Source of the DNA: Pseudomonadota bacterium
Lineage (GTDB): Bacteria > Pseudomonadota > Alphaproteobacteria > Rhizobiales > Xanthobacteraceae
Direction of reading: 5' to 3'
NCBI GenBank assembly: GCA_023404675.1
Contig: JAEYAW010000031.1
Location: 124,001-188,000 of the forward strand
DNA length: 64,000 nt
Shown one piece after another: positions 43,444-52,507 of this stretch (position 1 is the stretch's first letter; each line of letters begins with the position of its first letter). A program made the position numbers and the translations under genes. A model generated the notes under the pieces. That model was not told the origin of the DNA. It did not search any database and saw nothing but the letters and a program-made list of their open reading frames with translations.

Positions 43444-43855
43444 CACCGCTCCTGTTTCGGCGTTGCCCTGCCCCGGTTCGCGATGGTCGAGCCGGGGCGG
43501 GGCCACGTTGGGCTCCGGTCGTTTGATCCATTCGCCAGCGTTAAGTACATTTCGGCCTTGCGAACACCAGCCACGGTAGTGCCGTCATCTTTCATCGCCG
43601 CGCGATGGTCATTGATCGCGCTGGCTGCGCCGCTTCCCGATCAGCCAATGGCCGGTTTTCCCTGCGGACAGCAGGCGCCGCGCCTGCCGCCTTCCCCGTG
43701 CAAGCTACGTTCAGTCGAATTGCACATCGCGAAAGTCTGAAGCGAGCGCGCAATCACGACTCGCAATCACCGGCCAGCACCCCAAGCGCCGTCCAGCGTC
43801 TGGATTGACAAGCACCTGCAGTTGTCGTCTGTGACCGAGGCTGGAGAATGAGAAC
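43444..43855. other. 412-nt intergenic spacer without a supported gene
   Basis: Lower in GC than its neighbours. It contains only weak short open frames without ribosome sites or family resemblance, and no terminator hairpin with a T-run was seen. Nothing further can be supported. Confidence 0.5.
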
Positions 43856-45379
43856 ATGGCACCTGCCCGCGCGGGGATAAAAATCGTTCTGTTCCTTGTG
43901 GTGGCAGTTGCGATGTGTGGGTTTTACTGGCCCTATGTGTATCGCTGGCCGAGGGCCGACGATTTCTTCCTCATCGACTGGTTTCATCAGTTTGGCACCG
44001 GCGATATTTCCGTCCAGGGCCTGCTCAACCTTTCGGTCAACAATCATCCGGTTGGCGCGCTTGCGATATCCGCAGTCGGACTGTTCACGCTGTTCGGTCC
44101 TGATCTACGGATACTTCTCGCGTTGCAGTTCCTGGCATTGCTGTCCTCCGCCGCCCTGCCGGCCATTGCCCTGCGGCGCGAAACCGGCATCTGGATTTTT
44201 GCGCTTCTTCCGCTGCTGGCCTTTCATCCCATGCAGACCACACACCTGCTCTGGGCATTCGAATTGTGCTGGGCGACGATTACGTTCTGCCTCGTCGTCT
44301 CGTTGCTCCTTTTGGAAATATGGGGAGTGACCGGGCTCGCGCTGGCAATAATCCCCTGCATCGTGGCGATGCTCTCGTCTGCGCATGGGTCGGCAGTGCC
44401 GGTTGTCCTTGCGATCCAGTCGTTGACGTTGCCGGGTCTGGCCCGCATCAAGCGAATATCGTGGGCTGCAGCTTTCGTGGTGATCTTCGTCGCGGGGCGA
44501 CTGCTGTTACCCGGCGGCGATCGGCCCATCCAGGTCCACGTGTCGGATTTCTTCGAACTGATCGGCTATGCTGTACAGATGGTCGGAGCCACCTTTGGAT
44601 CGAGGAACCCGGCCTTGCTCTGGACACTCGGCCTGATCTCCCTGATGGTCTGTTTTGTGTCGCTCGTTCTGGCAGCGAAACAGCCTAGTCAGAGGACTTT
44701 CAGGGTTTGCGCGTTGCTGATCCTTGCATCCACGGCGTTCGTCTCGCTTTTCACCATCGGCCGTTACCAATACGGAGTGCCGTGGGCGCTCAGCCATTTC
44801 CACATCGCGCCGCTATTCGTGCCTTACTGGCTCGGAATGGGCGCGCTGGCACTAGCCAATCTGCGCTCCAAACAAATTTCGACCATGATCGTTGGTGCGG
44901 CAAGCCTCGCCCTGCTGCTCGGCAGTTGGATCGGCTCGTCGCTCGACGGATTCTGGAGAGCCAGGGAGTCCTACGCGTTTCGCGCGCTGTCCATGGAACG
45001 AGCCTGCCGCGGCGGCCAGCCCGACTATCTGCTGGCAGGCCTGAGCGCACTTGGTCCGAATGTAGGCATCATCCACGCCTCGTGGCCGATTCTTAAAACG
45101 CTTTGTGCGAAGGATATTCCGGCGGCGGCAGCGGCATTCGATCTACCCGCCTCTTACATCGGCGATGGCTTCAGGACGCTCTGGAACGTCTACAGCTATC
45201 GCGGCGACCTTCGTGCGGCATTCCCAGTGGATGATCCAGCGACACCATGCCGTCTGGCTCGGTGGAGTGCCCACGACGCGGCCACGGGCAGTAACTACGA
45301 GCCAAGAATTCTTCGCCCCTTCGCGACGGAACTGACCAATCACGACGCGATCGCCCGGATTTGCAGGGCCACACCCTAG
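43856..45379 (+). CDS. Multi-spanning membrane protein, GT-C glycosyltransferase-like
   Basis: A 507-residue membrane protein with an N-terminal TM helix, then the loop motif WPRADDFFLIDWF (Asp35, Asp36) at the position where GT-C glycosyltransferases carry their acidic catalytic pair. About nine or ten further TM helices follow, and a soluble C-terminal region of about 130 residues with several cysteines. It probably transfers sugar from a lipid-linked donor on the periplasmic side. The family is not recognised beyond this pattern; an unrelated polytopic protein is possible. The gene reads toward the GH44 gene. Confidence 0.7.
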   Translation: MAPARAGIKIVLFLVVAVAMCGFYWPYVYRWPRADDFFLIDWFHQFGTGDISVQGLLNLSVNNHPVGALAISAVGLFTLFGPDLRILLALQFLALLSSAALPAIALRRETGIWIFALLPLLAFHPMQTTHLLWAFELCWATITFCLVVSLLLLEIWGVTGLALAIIPCIVAMLSSAHGSAVPVVLAIQSLTLPGLARIKRISWAAAFVVIFVAGRLLLPGGDRPIQVHVSDFFELIGYAVQMVGATFGSRNPALLWTLGLISLMVCFVSLVLAAKQPSQRTFRVCALLILASTAFVSLFTIGRYQYGVPWALSHFHIAPLFVPYWLGMGALALANLRSKQISTMIVGAASLALLLGSWIGSSLDGFWRARESYAFRALSMERACRGGQPDYLLAGLSALGPNVGIIHASWPILKTLCAKDIPAAAAAFDLPASYIGDGFRTLWNVYSYRGDLRAAFPVDDPATPCRLARWSAHDAATGSNYEPRILRPFATELTNHDAIARICRATP

Positions 45380-45512
45380 ATACGCCGAAATGCGCCTCCG
45401 CAACTCGTGAGGAGCGCCCCTTCGATACAAATCGGCCCTGACTTTTCAACGTCACGGGATTCTTTTAGACTTTCGATCTTTTTCAGGCTCCCGCCGACAA
45501 TGGAGCGTGGCG

Positions 45513-47906
45513 ATGAATCGCATTTTTCGAAAGTTGTTTTCTCGCGTTATTATTTCGACCGCTGCTCTCCTTGTTCCGGCTGCCATCGTTTTACCCGCAG
45601 CCAACGCGCAAACCGTGACGTTCGCGATCAACGCCACGCGGAACATCAGGCCGATCTCACGCTACATCTACGGCGTGAACGAGCCGATCAAGCCCGGCGA
45701 GAACCTCACTTTCCTGCGTCAGGGCGGCAATCGCTGGACCGCCTACAACTGGGTCAACAACGCGTCCAACGCCGGCAGCGACTGGTACTTCCATAACGAC
45801 AACTATTTCGAAGGCGGCAATACGCCGGGCGGCGCGCTGATCGGTCCGATCGGCAACGCGACGGCCAACTCTGCGGCGCTGCTCGCGACGGTCCCCATTC
45901 AGGGCTATGTCGCCGCCGACAAGAACGGCGACGACGTCCGCAATACGCCGAACTACCTGCAAACGCGCTTCCGTCAATCCGTTCCGGTCAAGGGCGCGCC
46001 GTTCACGCTGACGCCGAGCGCAGCGACGCCGACTGTCTATCAGGACGAGTTCGTCAACTGGGTGGTCAGCAACTATCCGGCCAGCCAGCAGATCGGGACG
46101 GCCACGCCGATCTGGTTCAGCCTCGATAACGAGCCAGACCTGTGGCAGGACACGCACGCCGCGATCCATCCGGCGCACGTCACTTACGCTGAACTCGCCA
46201 GCAAGGGCGCGGCCTATGCAGCCGGCATCAAGGCGGTCGCGCCCAATGCGCTGGTGTTCGGCCCGGTGAGCTACGGCTTCAACGGTTTCATCAACCTGCA
46301 GGACGCGCCCGATGCCAATGGCCGCGACTTCCTCGAATTCTATCTCGCCCAGATGAATCAGGCCTCGGCCGGCAGCGGCAAGCGGCTGCTCGACGTGCTG
46401 GACCTGCACTGGTACCCCGACGCGACCAGCGCCGACGGCATCCGTGTCACCGGCGCGGAAACGACACCGTCCGTCGTCTCAGCGCGTCTGCAGGCGCCGC
46501 GCTCGCTGTGGGACCCGACCTATCGCGAGAAAAGCTGGGTCACCGACGATTACCTCAATGCGCCGATCGACCTGATTCATCGTATGTTCGGCAAGATCGC
46601 GAACAACTATCCGGGAACGAAACTCGCCTTCACCGAATACAATTACGGCGCGGGCCAGCATATCTCTGGCGGCATCGCGCAGGCCGACGTGCTCGGCATC
46701 TTCGGCCGCGAGGGCGTGTTCGCCGCCAATCAGTTTCCGCTTCAAACCGACGAGCCCTTTGTCATGGGCGCGTTCAAAATGTATCGCAACTTCGACGGCA
46801 GCAACGGCAGTTTCGGCGACACGTCGGTCGATGCCGAGACCAGCGATCCGGCAGGCACCTCGGTCTATGCCAGCCTCGATTCCAGCGATCCCAACCGCAT
46901 GGTGATCGTCGCCATCAATAAGACAGCCAGCACCGTGACGTCGGCGATCAGCCTGACGAACGCGAGCGCGTTCGATCGCGCTGCGACCTACCAGCTCACC
47001 AGCGCATCGTCCTTGCCGGTCGCGGCCGGCACCATGTCCATCGCCACGCCGGGCCAGTTCGGCTACGCCATGCCGCCCTATAGCGTCAGCACGCTGGTGC
47101 TGACCAACAGCGCCGCCGTCGCCGGACCGCTGGTCGCGGCAGTGCTGCCCACCAGCCGCTCGGTTCAGGTTGGTGTGACGGCCACGGCCTTCGCCACCGT
47201 CATCAACACAGGCACGGCGGCCGCGAGCGGATGCAGCCTCAGTGCCGGCGGCGCGATCCCGGCGACGTTCAGCTACCAGACCACGGATCCGGCTTCGAAC
47301 ACGCCGACCGGGACCATCAACACGCCGGTCAACATCGGGCCGAACGGCAGCCAGTCCTTCGTGTTCGCGCTCACGCCCGCCGCGGCCTTCGCACCCGTCG
47401 ACGTGCCGATCCTGGCCCGCTGCGCCAACACCGCCGACGCGCCGTCCGTGGTCGGGCTCAACACGCTGCTGCTGTCGGCTTCCGCGACCCCCGTTCCGGA
47501 TATCGTCGCTCTGGCAGCGAGCGGCACGCCCGGCACCGTCGATCTGGCGGGGCCGAATGGCGCGGGCGCGTTCGCGGTCGCCACCGTCAATGTCGGCGCC
47601 GCGGCGGCGATCGCCGTCTCGGCCGACACAGGCGATGTGCCGCTGCCGGTCATCATCAATGTCTGCCAGACCGAGCCTTCGAGCGGGCAATGCATCTCCC
47701 CGCTTGGTCCCTCGGTCACGGCCGCCATCGCCGCGGGCGGCACGCCGACCTTCGGCGTGTTCGTACAGGGCGCGGGCAACGTGCCGTTCGATCCGGCGCA
47801 TAACCGCGTGTTCGTCCGCTTCCGGGATGATACAGGTGTGACGCGCGGCGCGACCTCGGTCGCGATCAGGATAACGGGTGCCGATCTGCGCGCCAGCACC
47901 GAGTAG
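45513..47906 (+). CDS. Secreted family 44 glycoside hydrolase with C-terminal Cys module
   Basis: A 797-residue exported enzyme. After a signal peptide (cleavage near ANAQT, about residue 33) comes a GH44 catalytic region: YIYGVNEP start, acid/base Glu207 in SLDNEPDLW, nucleophile Glu375 in AFTEYNYG, and a beta-sandwich part to about 530. GH44 enzymes are endoglucanases or xyloglucanases of plant cell walls; the Glu-to-Glu distance of 168 is close to that of known members. Residues about 540-797 form a separate module also found in the HAF-repeat protein. The ATG at 45513 has GGAG 7 nt before it; a GTG at 45507 is also open. Confidence 0.9.
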   Translation: MNRIFRKLFSRVIISTAALLVPAAIVLPAANAQTVTFAINATRNIRPISRYIYGVNEPIKPGENLTFLRQGGNRWTAYNWVNNASNAGSDWYFHNDNYFEGGNTPGGALIGPIGNATANSAALLATVPIQGYVAADKNGDDVRNTPNYLQTRFRQSVPVKGAPFTLTPSAATPTVYQDEFVNWVVSNYPASQQIGTATPIWFSLDNEPDLWQDTHAAIHPAHVTYAELASKGAAYAAGIKAVAPNALVFGPVSYGFNGFINLQDAPDANGRDFLEFYLAQMNQASAGSGKRLLDVLDLHWYPDATSADGIRVTGAETTPSVVSARLQAPRSLWDPTYREKSWVTDDYLNAPIDLIHRMFGKIANNYPGTKLAFTEYNYGAGQHISGGIAQADVLGIFGREGVFAANQFPLQTDEPFVMGAFKMYRNFDGSNGSFGDTSVDAETSDPAGTSVYASLDSSDPNRMVIVAINKTASTVTSAISLTNASAFDRAATYQLTSASSLPVAAGTMSIATPGQFGYAMPPYSVSTLVLTNSAAVAGPLVAAVLPTSRSVQVGVTATAFATVINTGTAAASGCSLSAGGAIPATFSYQTTDPASNTPTGTINTPVNIGPNGSQSFVFALTPAAAFAPVDVPILARCANTADAPSVVGLNTLLLSASATPVPDIVALAASGTPGTVDLAGPNGAGAFAVATVNVGAAAAIAVSADTGDVPLPVIINVCQTEPSSGQCISPLGPSVTAAIAAGGTPTFGVFVQGAGNVPFDPAHNRVFVRFRDDTGVTRGATSVAIRITGADLRASTE

Positions 47907-47921
47907 AGATCGCAATTTGGC

Positions 47922-49478
47922 ATGAGAGAAAACGATCCGGACGCGCACGCGCCCGAGGGCGCGCAGGCGGATGTCGTCGGCTTTCTCGCCTCCGGCGCGG
48001 CGTTCGGCGGCGAACGGCCCGAACAGATCGACACCCACGCCGCCCGCATCTTCCTCGCGGGCGAGCGGGCGTGGAAGCTCAAGCGCGCGGTGCGCTATCC
48101 CTATCTCGATTTCTCGACACCGGAGAACCGACACGCGGCGCTCGCGACCGAGCTCGAACTGAACAGACGCACGGCTCCCGATCTTTATCTGCGACTGTGG
48201 CCGGTGACGCGCGATGCCGCCGGAGCGCTGCATCTTGGCGGGAATGGCGGTGGCGATGTCGTCGATACCGTTCTTGAGATGCGGCGCTTCCCGCAATCGG
48301 CGCTGCTGTCCGACATGGCGCAACGCGGCCATCTCGACGAGGCGCTGATGACGCGCCTCGCCGAGATTCTGGTCGCGTTTCATCGCGCAGCCGAATCCTG
48401 CCCCGTGGGCGGCGACGCAGCCGTGCGGCTGCGCCGCATCGTCGAAGGCAATCTGCAGAGCATGCGGCGTTTTCCCAACATCCTTCCCGCCGCCGAAAGC
48501 GAGGCACTGTGCCGCGATCAGACCGAGCGGCTCGCGGCCTTCGCGTCCCTTCTCGTGGCCCGCGCGCAGGCGGGCCGCGTGCGGCACGGCCATGGCGACC
48601 TGCATCTCGCCAACATCGCGCTGATCAACGGCGAGCCGACCCCATTCGACTGCCTCGAATTCGATCCGGAGATGGCGCGGATCGACGTGCTCTACGACCT
48701 CGCCTTCCTGCTGATGGACCTGTGGCATCGCGGCCTGAGGATGGAAGCCAGTCTCGTCCTCAACCGCTATCTCGATCTGTCGGCCGAGGACGAAGACGGC
48801 GTCGCGCTGCTGCCGCTGTTGATGTCGATCCGCGCCAGCATCCGTGCCCATGTCAGCGCGGCGCAGTCGGCCACCGCCGGCGACGGGAAGGCTCTTGAGG
48901 CCGTCGCCTATCTGGAACTCGCCGGCGCATTGATGGAGCGACGCGCCGTGGCTCTGCTGGCCATCGGCGGCCTGTCCGGGACGGGCAAATCGACGCTGGC
49001 GCGGCGGCTGGCGGCGGATGTCGGAGCCGCGCCCGGCGCGCGCATCGTGCGCACCGATGTCATCCGGAAACGGCTTGCGGGCGTCGCGCCCGAAACCCGC
49101 CTGCCGCCCGAAAGCTACACGCGGCAGTCGAGCGCGCAGGTCTATGCGGCCTCGCTCGACCTTGCGCGCGACGCGTTGCGGGACGGCGTCTCGGTCGTCA
49201 TCGATGCGGTATTCGCGGACAGCGACGAGCGGCGCGCAGTGCAGGCGCTGGCGGCGGAAATGTCGGCGACGTTTGTCGGCCTCTGGCTCGAAGCCTCCGT
49301 GTCAGCAAGAATTCACCGCGTCGAGGCCCGCACCGGAGACGCCTCGGACGCCGACACCGAGATCGCGCGGCGGCAGGCCGCCCCTCCGACCGACTCGCTG
49401 GGCGGCTGGCATCGCCTTCTCACGGACGGCGGAGCGGATCGGGTTGCCACCGAAGCGCAGGCGCTTCTCTCAAAGTAG
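47922..49478 (+). CDS. Fused aminoglycoside-phosphotransferase-like kinase and P-loop ATPase
   Basis: A 518-residue two-domain protein. The N-terminal part (about 1-330) resembles aminoglycoside phosphotransferases, with the catalytic motif HGHGDLHLANI (HGD near 224) and FDCLEFDPEMARIDVLYDLAF. The C-terminal part (about 340-518) is a small P-loop kinase domain, GLSGTGKST near 349-357. Such bifunctional proteins occur widely in rhizobia; the substrate is not known, and drug resistance is not implied. It starts 15 nt after the GH44 stop, so the two are probably co-transcribed. Confidence 0.87.
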   Translation: MRENDPDAHAPEGAQADVVGFLASGAAFGGERPEQIDTHAARIFLAGERAWKLKRAVRYPYLDFSTPENRHAALATELELNRRTAPDLYLRLWPVTRDAAGALHLGGNGGGDVVDTVLEMRRFPQSALLSDMAQRGHLDEALMTRLAEILVAFHRAAESCPVGGDAAVRLRRIVEGNLQSMRRFPNILPAAESEALCRDQTERLAAFASLLVARAQAGRVRHGHGDLHLANIALINGEPTPFDCLEFDPEMARIDVLYDLAFLLMDLWHRGLRMEASLVLNRYLDLSAEDEDGVALLPLLMSIRASIRAHVSAAQSATAGDGKALEAVAYLELAGALMERRAVALLAIGGLSGTGKSTLARRLAADVGAAPGARIVRTDVIRKRLAGVAPETRLPPESYTRQSSAQVYAASLDLARDALRDGVSVVIDAVFADSDERRAVQALAAEMSATFVGLWLEASVSARIHRVEARTGDASDADTEIARRQAAPPTDSLGGWHRLLTDGGADRVATEAQALLSK

Positions 49479-50600
49479 CGTCCGGCCGGAGACCACGGCG
49501 TCCACGCGATGGCGCTCCGCGATGACGTAGTCGTGCAGCGCGCGGCAGCGTTCGACCACCTTCTCGCCCGCGAGATCGGTCTCAACACCATGGAGATACT
49601 GATAGATCAGGAGATCGTCGGCCCCGGCCGGACCGGCGTTCGGAAACACCCCGCTGAAGCTGAAGCCCATCCGCTCGAAGCGCCCGGCAAGCGACGGCGC
49701 CGCGGGATCGGACAGCCGCAGGTGCAGCAGCACGGTGGCAATGTCTTCGGCACGGATCACGTAGAGATAACTCGCGATGGCAGCCTCGGCGTCGCTGCCA
49801 AGCCTTTCGACATCGATCACCGCATGCCCCCAGGCGCGCAGGCCGCCCTCAACCGAGAGTTCAGTGGGCTTGTCCGGCACCGCCGCCTCGTCTGCATCTG
49901 CGAACCGCACCGGCTCGTTGAGCGCGTCATAGATGCTGCGCGTCAGCGCGACGTGCCGCTCGGGGCAATACAGAACGCGCTCCGCACCATGCGGACCCGG
50001 CATGTAGATCGCGATCTCGGACTGGCGCACGTCGCCCTGTGCGCCGCTGCCGCTCAGACTCCACCTCGTGCTGACGCCGCCCAGATGCACGCCGATCGGC
50101 ACGCCGTTGAAACGCAGCGCCCCGCGCTGTGAGATCGTGTGCGCCGTCACGGCGTTGGCGACGACGCCGACACAATCGCGCGCAATCGCAAGCTCGCGTC
50201 CGAACTCCAGCATCCGCCGGAGCAGCAACGGATTGTTCCGCGCGTCCGGGGCGATCACAAGATCCGTATATTCCGGAACAAACCGGTTGGCCGCGAAATC
50301 CAGACACGCATAGCCAAGGATGGAGCCATCCGCCGAAGCTGCCACGAGACCTGCGACCGACCCGCTTGCGTTGAGACGTATCAGGCCGTCGGGATCGTAC
50401 AGGCGGTTGTCCGGCCGGGTGAAGCCGTAGGCGAGCCAGGCGCAGCGCACCACTCCGCTGGCATCCGCCGGCACGAACGGGCGGACATTCAGATGGGGCA
50501 GAACCCGGCACGGCGTGCCGGACTGGGGAGAAAGCCCGCCGGCCCCCGCGTCGGGAAGCGTAACAGGATCGTCGGCATGGGAGGGCTTGCAGGACGGCAT
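49470..50600 (-). CDS. GNAT-like N-acetyltransferase domain protein
   Basis: A 376-residue protein with two GNAT-like halves: RPFVPADASGVVRCAW is a typical GNAT start, YTDLVIAPDARNNPLLLRRML matches the acetyl-CoA-binding region, and RMGFSFSGVFPNAG near the end looks like the closing GNAT strand. The substrate is unknown. The ATG at 50600 is preferred over a GTG at 50606. Its stop overlaps the end of the fused kinase gene by 9 nt, tail to tail. Confidence in the fold is moderate. Confidence 0.7.
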   Translation of the reverse strand: MPSCKPSHADDPVTLPDAGAGGLSPQSGTPCRVLPHLNVRPFVPADASGVVRCAWLAYGFTRPDNRLYDPDGLIRLNASGSVAGLVAASADGSILGYACLDFAANRFVPEYTDLVIAPDARNNPLLLRRMLEFGRELAIARDCVGVVANAVTAHTISQRGALRFNGVPIGVHLGGVSTRWSLSGSGAQGDVRQSEIAIYMPGPHGAERVLYCPERHVALTRSIYDALNEPVRFADADEAAVPDKPTELSVEGGLRAWGHAVIDVERLGSDAEAAIASYLYVIRAEDIATVLLHLRLSDPAAPSLAGRFERMGFSFSGVFPNAGPAGADDLLIYQYLHGVETDLAGEKVVERCRALHDYVIAERHRVDAVVSGRTLL

Positions 50601-50696
50601 AGGCACATATGCACCGGGCTTGCCTTAATGCCGCGTCAACGACATCGCCCTGCTCGCGCTAAAGATATGCGGTATGCATTCGGACATAGGACGGCC

Positions 50697-50725
50697 TTAA
50701 CAGGCCGCTGCGATTCCCGGATAGT
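50697..50725 (+). promoter_or_regulatory. Candidate sigma-70-like promoter for a small RNA
   Basis: TTAACA (50697-50702) and GATAGT (50720-50725) are separated by exactly 17 bp. It lies on the plus strand between two minus-strand genes and points at the terminator at 50757-50789. Match to consensus is five of six and four of six. Confidence 0.4.
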
Positions 50726-50731
50726 TTTCGG

Positions 50732-50789
50732 ACAATTGTCGACCTGTACACCTGCGAGAGCCTCGCGGCCGCCGCCGCGAGGCTCTTTT
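50732..50789 (+). ncRNA. Candidate small RNA of about 58 nt
   Basis: A promoter-like element and a strong terminator enclose a short plus-strand unit, with no open reading frame, between the GNAT gene (start 50600, minus) and a chemoreceptor (end 50819, minus). The transcript would have a short 5' part containing CAATTG, GTCGAC and TGTACA and end in the terminator hairpin. Start point is estimated. Confidence 0.35.
50757..50789 (+). terminator. Strong plus-strand terminator without an upstream plus-strand gene
   Basis: A perfect 12-bp stem (50757-50768 with 50775-50786), 6-nt loop, then TTT. On the minus strand no T-run follows, so it does not fit the chemoreceptor gene it lies behind. No plus-strand gene ends nearby. 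Confidence 0.8.
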
Positions 50790-50818
50790 GTTTCGATGCA
50801 GGGCCGTGCGGCCGAGCC

Positions 50819-52507
50819 CTAGGCGGCGCGCACCTTGGACAGGAAGCCTTCGACAGCGGAGCGGAGCGACCCGGCCTGCTGATCGAGGTCGCGGGCGCCG
50901 GTCAGAACGCCTGACGCCGCCTCGCCCGTCGCCGAGGTCGCCGACTGCACGCTGCCGATATGGCCGTTGATCTGCGCCGAGCCGGCTGCGACCGACTGGA
51001 TGTTGCGGGCGATCTCCTGCGTCGCCGCGCCCTGCTCCTCCACCGCGCTGGAGATCGAGACCGTGATCTCGCTCATGCGCAGGATCGTGTCGCCGATGCC
51101 GCGGATCGATTTCACCGCCTCGCCGGTGGTCGCCTGCATCGCGGCGATCTGCGCGGTGATGTTCTCGGTTGCCTTGGCGGTCTGGCTGGCGAGCCCCTTC
51201 ACCTCGGAGGCGACCACCGCAAAGCCCCGTCCCGCCTCGCCCGCACGCGCCGCCTCGATGGTGGCATTGAGCGCCAGCAGATTGGTCTGCGCCGCGATCG
51301 AGGTGATCAGCTGCACGACCTCGCCGATTTTCTCCGCGTCGCTGGACAGCGCCTGCACCGTCGCGTTGGTGTGCTCGGCGGCCGTGACGGCCTGACTTGC
51401 GATCTCGTTCGAGGCCTGCACCTGCCGCGAAATCTCGGCGACCGAGCTGGACAGCTGCTCTGCCGCCGCGGCAACGGTGCCGGCATCCTTCGAGGCCTGC
51501 GACGCGGCCGAGCCGACCGCAGCCACGCGGCTGCTCGCATCGCCCGCCGTTTCCGTCATGGACTGCGCAGTCCGCTGCATGCCCCGCGCGGACTCACCGA
51601 CCGATCGCACAATGCCGTTCACATTCGCCTCGAACTGGTCTGCGATGCTCTCCATCGCCGCCTTGCGCTCCGCCGCCAGCCGGCTGGCGCGCTCGGCCTC
51701 GACCTTCTCAAGTTCGCGAACCCGGACGGCGTTGTCCTTGAACACCTGCACCGTGGCGGCCATCGCGCCGATCTCGTCGCGGCGTCCGACGCCGGCGACC
51801 GGCTCCTCCAGCCGTCCGCCAGCGATGGCTTCCATGCTGTGGCCGAGCTGGGCCAGCGGCCGGGTGATACTGCGCCCGAAGAACCAGGCCAGCAGGCCTG
51901 TGACCAGCGCGATGGCCAGAATGACCCCGCCGATCATCATGAACATCGGCTTCAGCCTGGCGTCGATGTCGTCCAGATAGGCGCCGGTGCCCGCGAACAT
52001 ATCCCAGCCGGGCAACGCCACGGCATAGGACATCTTGCGGATGATCTCCTCGGTGCCCGGCTTCATGTATTCGTAGAACAGCGTGACGTCGCCTTTCGCC
52101 GCCACGCCGTCGCGCAGCTCCCGCGTCAGCTTGCGGCCGCCCGTGGCCACGTCGATCCGATTGGTGCCGATCTGTCTGGCGTCCGGCGTCGTCACCGTCA
52201 CCCCGTCCATGGTGTAGGCGAAGATATAGCCGTCCCCCTTGTCGTAAGTGAGCGTGCGGGCCCGCTGCGCCCACTCGGCGATGGCCGCTTCCTTCGTCAT
52301 CTTGCCGGCCTCGACCTGCTTCTGCAGCCCGACGGCCATGTTGAGCACCGTTTCGACGATCGCACGGGTCTGCCCCATGCGGGCGTCGTACAGCTCCTTC
52401 TTCATCATATAGCCGGCGAACAGACCTGACGCGCAGAGGCCGATCAATGCGATCGCAACCAGGACACCAAGCTTCACGGTGATAGAGACGTTGTTCAGCA
52501 GCTTCAC
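50819..52507 (-). CDS. Methyl-accepting chemotaxis protein with Cache sensor
   Basis: A 562-residue transmembrane chemoreceptor: TM1 (about 12-34), a periplasmic single-Cache domain (about 40-185; GDGYIFAYTMDGVTV, GWDMFAGTGAYLDDID), TM2 (about 190-210), HAMP (about 212-265) and a long signalling domain. The tip is LLALNATIEAARAGEAGRGF, with AVEEQGAATQEIARN after it. It senses a small ligand outside the cell and signals through CheA/CheW. It is divergent from the globin-coupled receptor across a 708-nt AT-rich spacer. Confidence 0.96.
   Translation of the reverse strand: MKLLNNVSITVKLGVLVAIALIGLCASGLFAGYMMKKELYDARMGQTRAIVETVLNMAVGLQKQVEAGKMTKEAAIAEWAQRARTLTYDKGDGYIFAYTMDGVTVTTPDARQIGTNRIDVATGGRKLTRELRDGVAAKGDVTLFYEYMKPGTEEIIRKMSYAVALPGWDMFAGTGAYLDDIDARLKPMFMMIGGVILAIALVTGLLAWFFGRSITRPLAQLGHSMEAIAGGRLEEPVAGVGRRDEIGAMAATVQVFKDNAVRVRELEKVEAERASRLAAERKAAMESIADQFEANVNGIVRSVGESARGMQRTAQSMTETAGDASSRVAAVGSAASQASKDAGTVAAAAEQLSSSVAEISRQVQASNEIASQAVTAAEHTNATVQALSSDAEKIGEVVQLITSIAAQTNLLALNATIEAARAGEAGRGFAVVASEVKGLASQTAKATENITAQIAAMQATTGEAVKSIRGIGDTILRMSEITVSISSAVEEQGAATQEIARNIQSVAAGSAQINGHIGSVQSATSATGEAASGVLTGARDLDQQAGSLRSAVEGFLSKVRAA

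Noticed and set aside
43483..43740. Plus-strand 85-codon frame after the GT4 gene
   Set aside because: Pro/Ala/Arg-rich without signal peptide, motif or ribosome site.
46479..48851. Long antisense open frame across the GH44 and kinase genes
   Set aside because: Arg/Gly/His-rich composition typical of a GC-rich shadow frame; both plus-strand genes carry full catalytic motifs.
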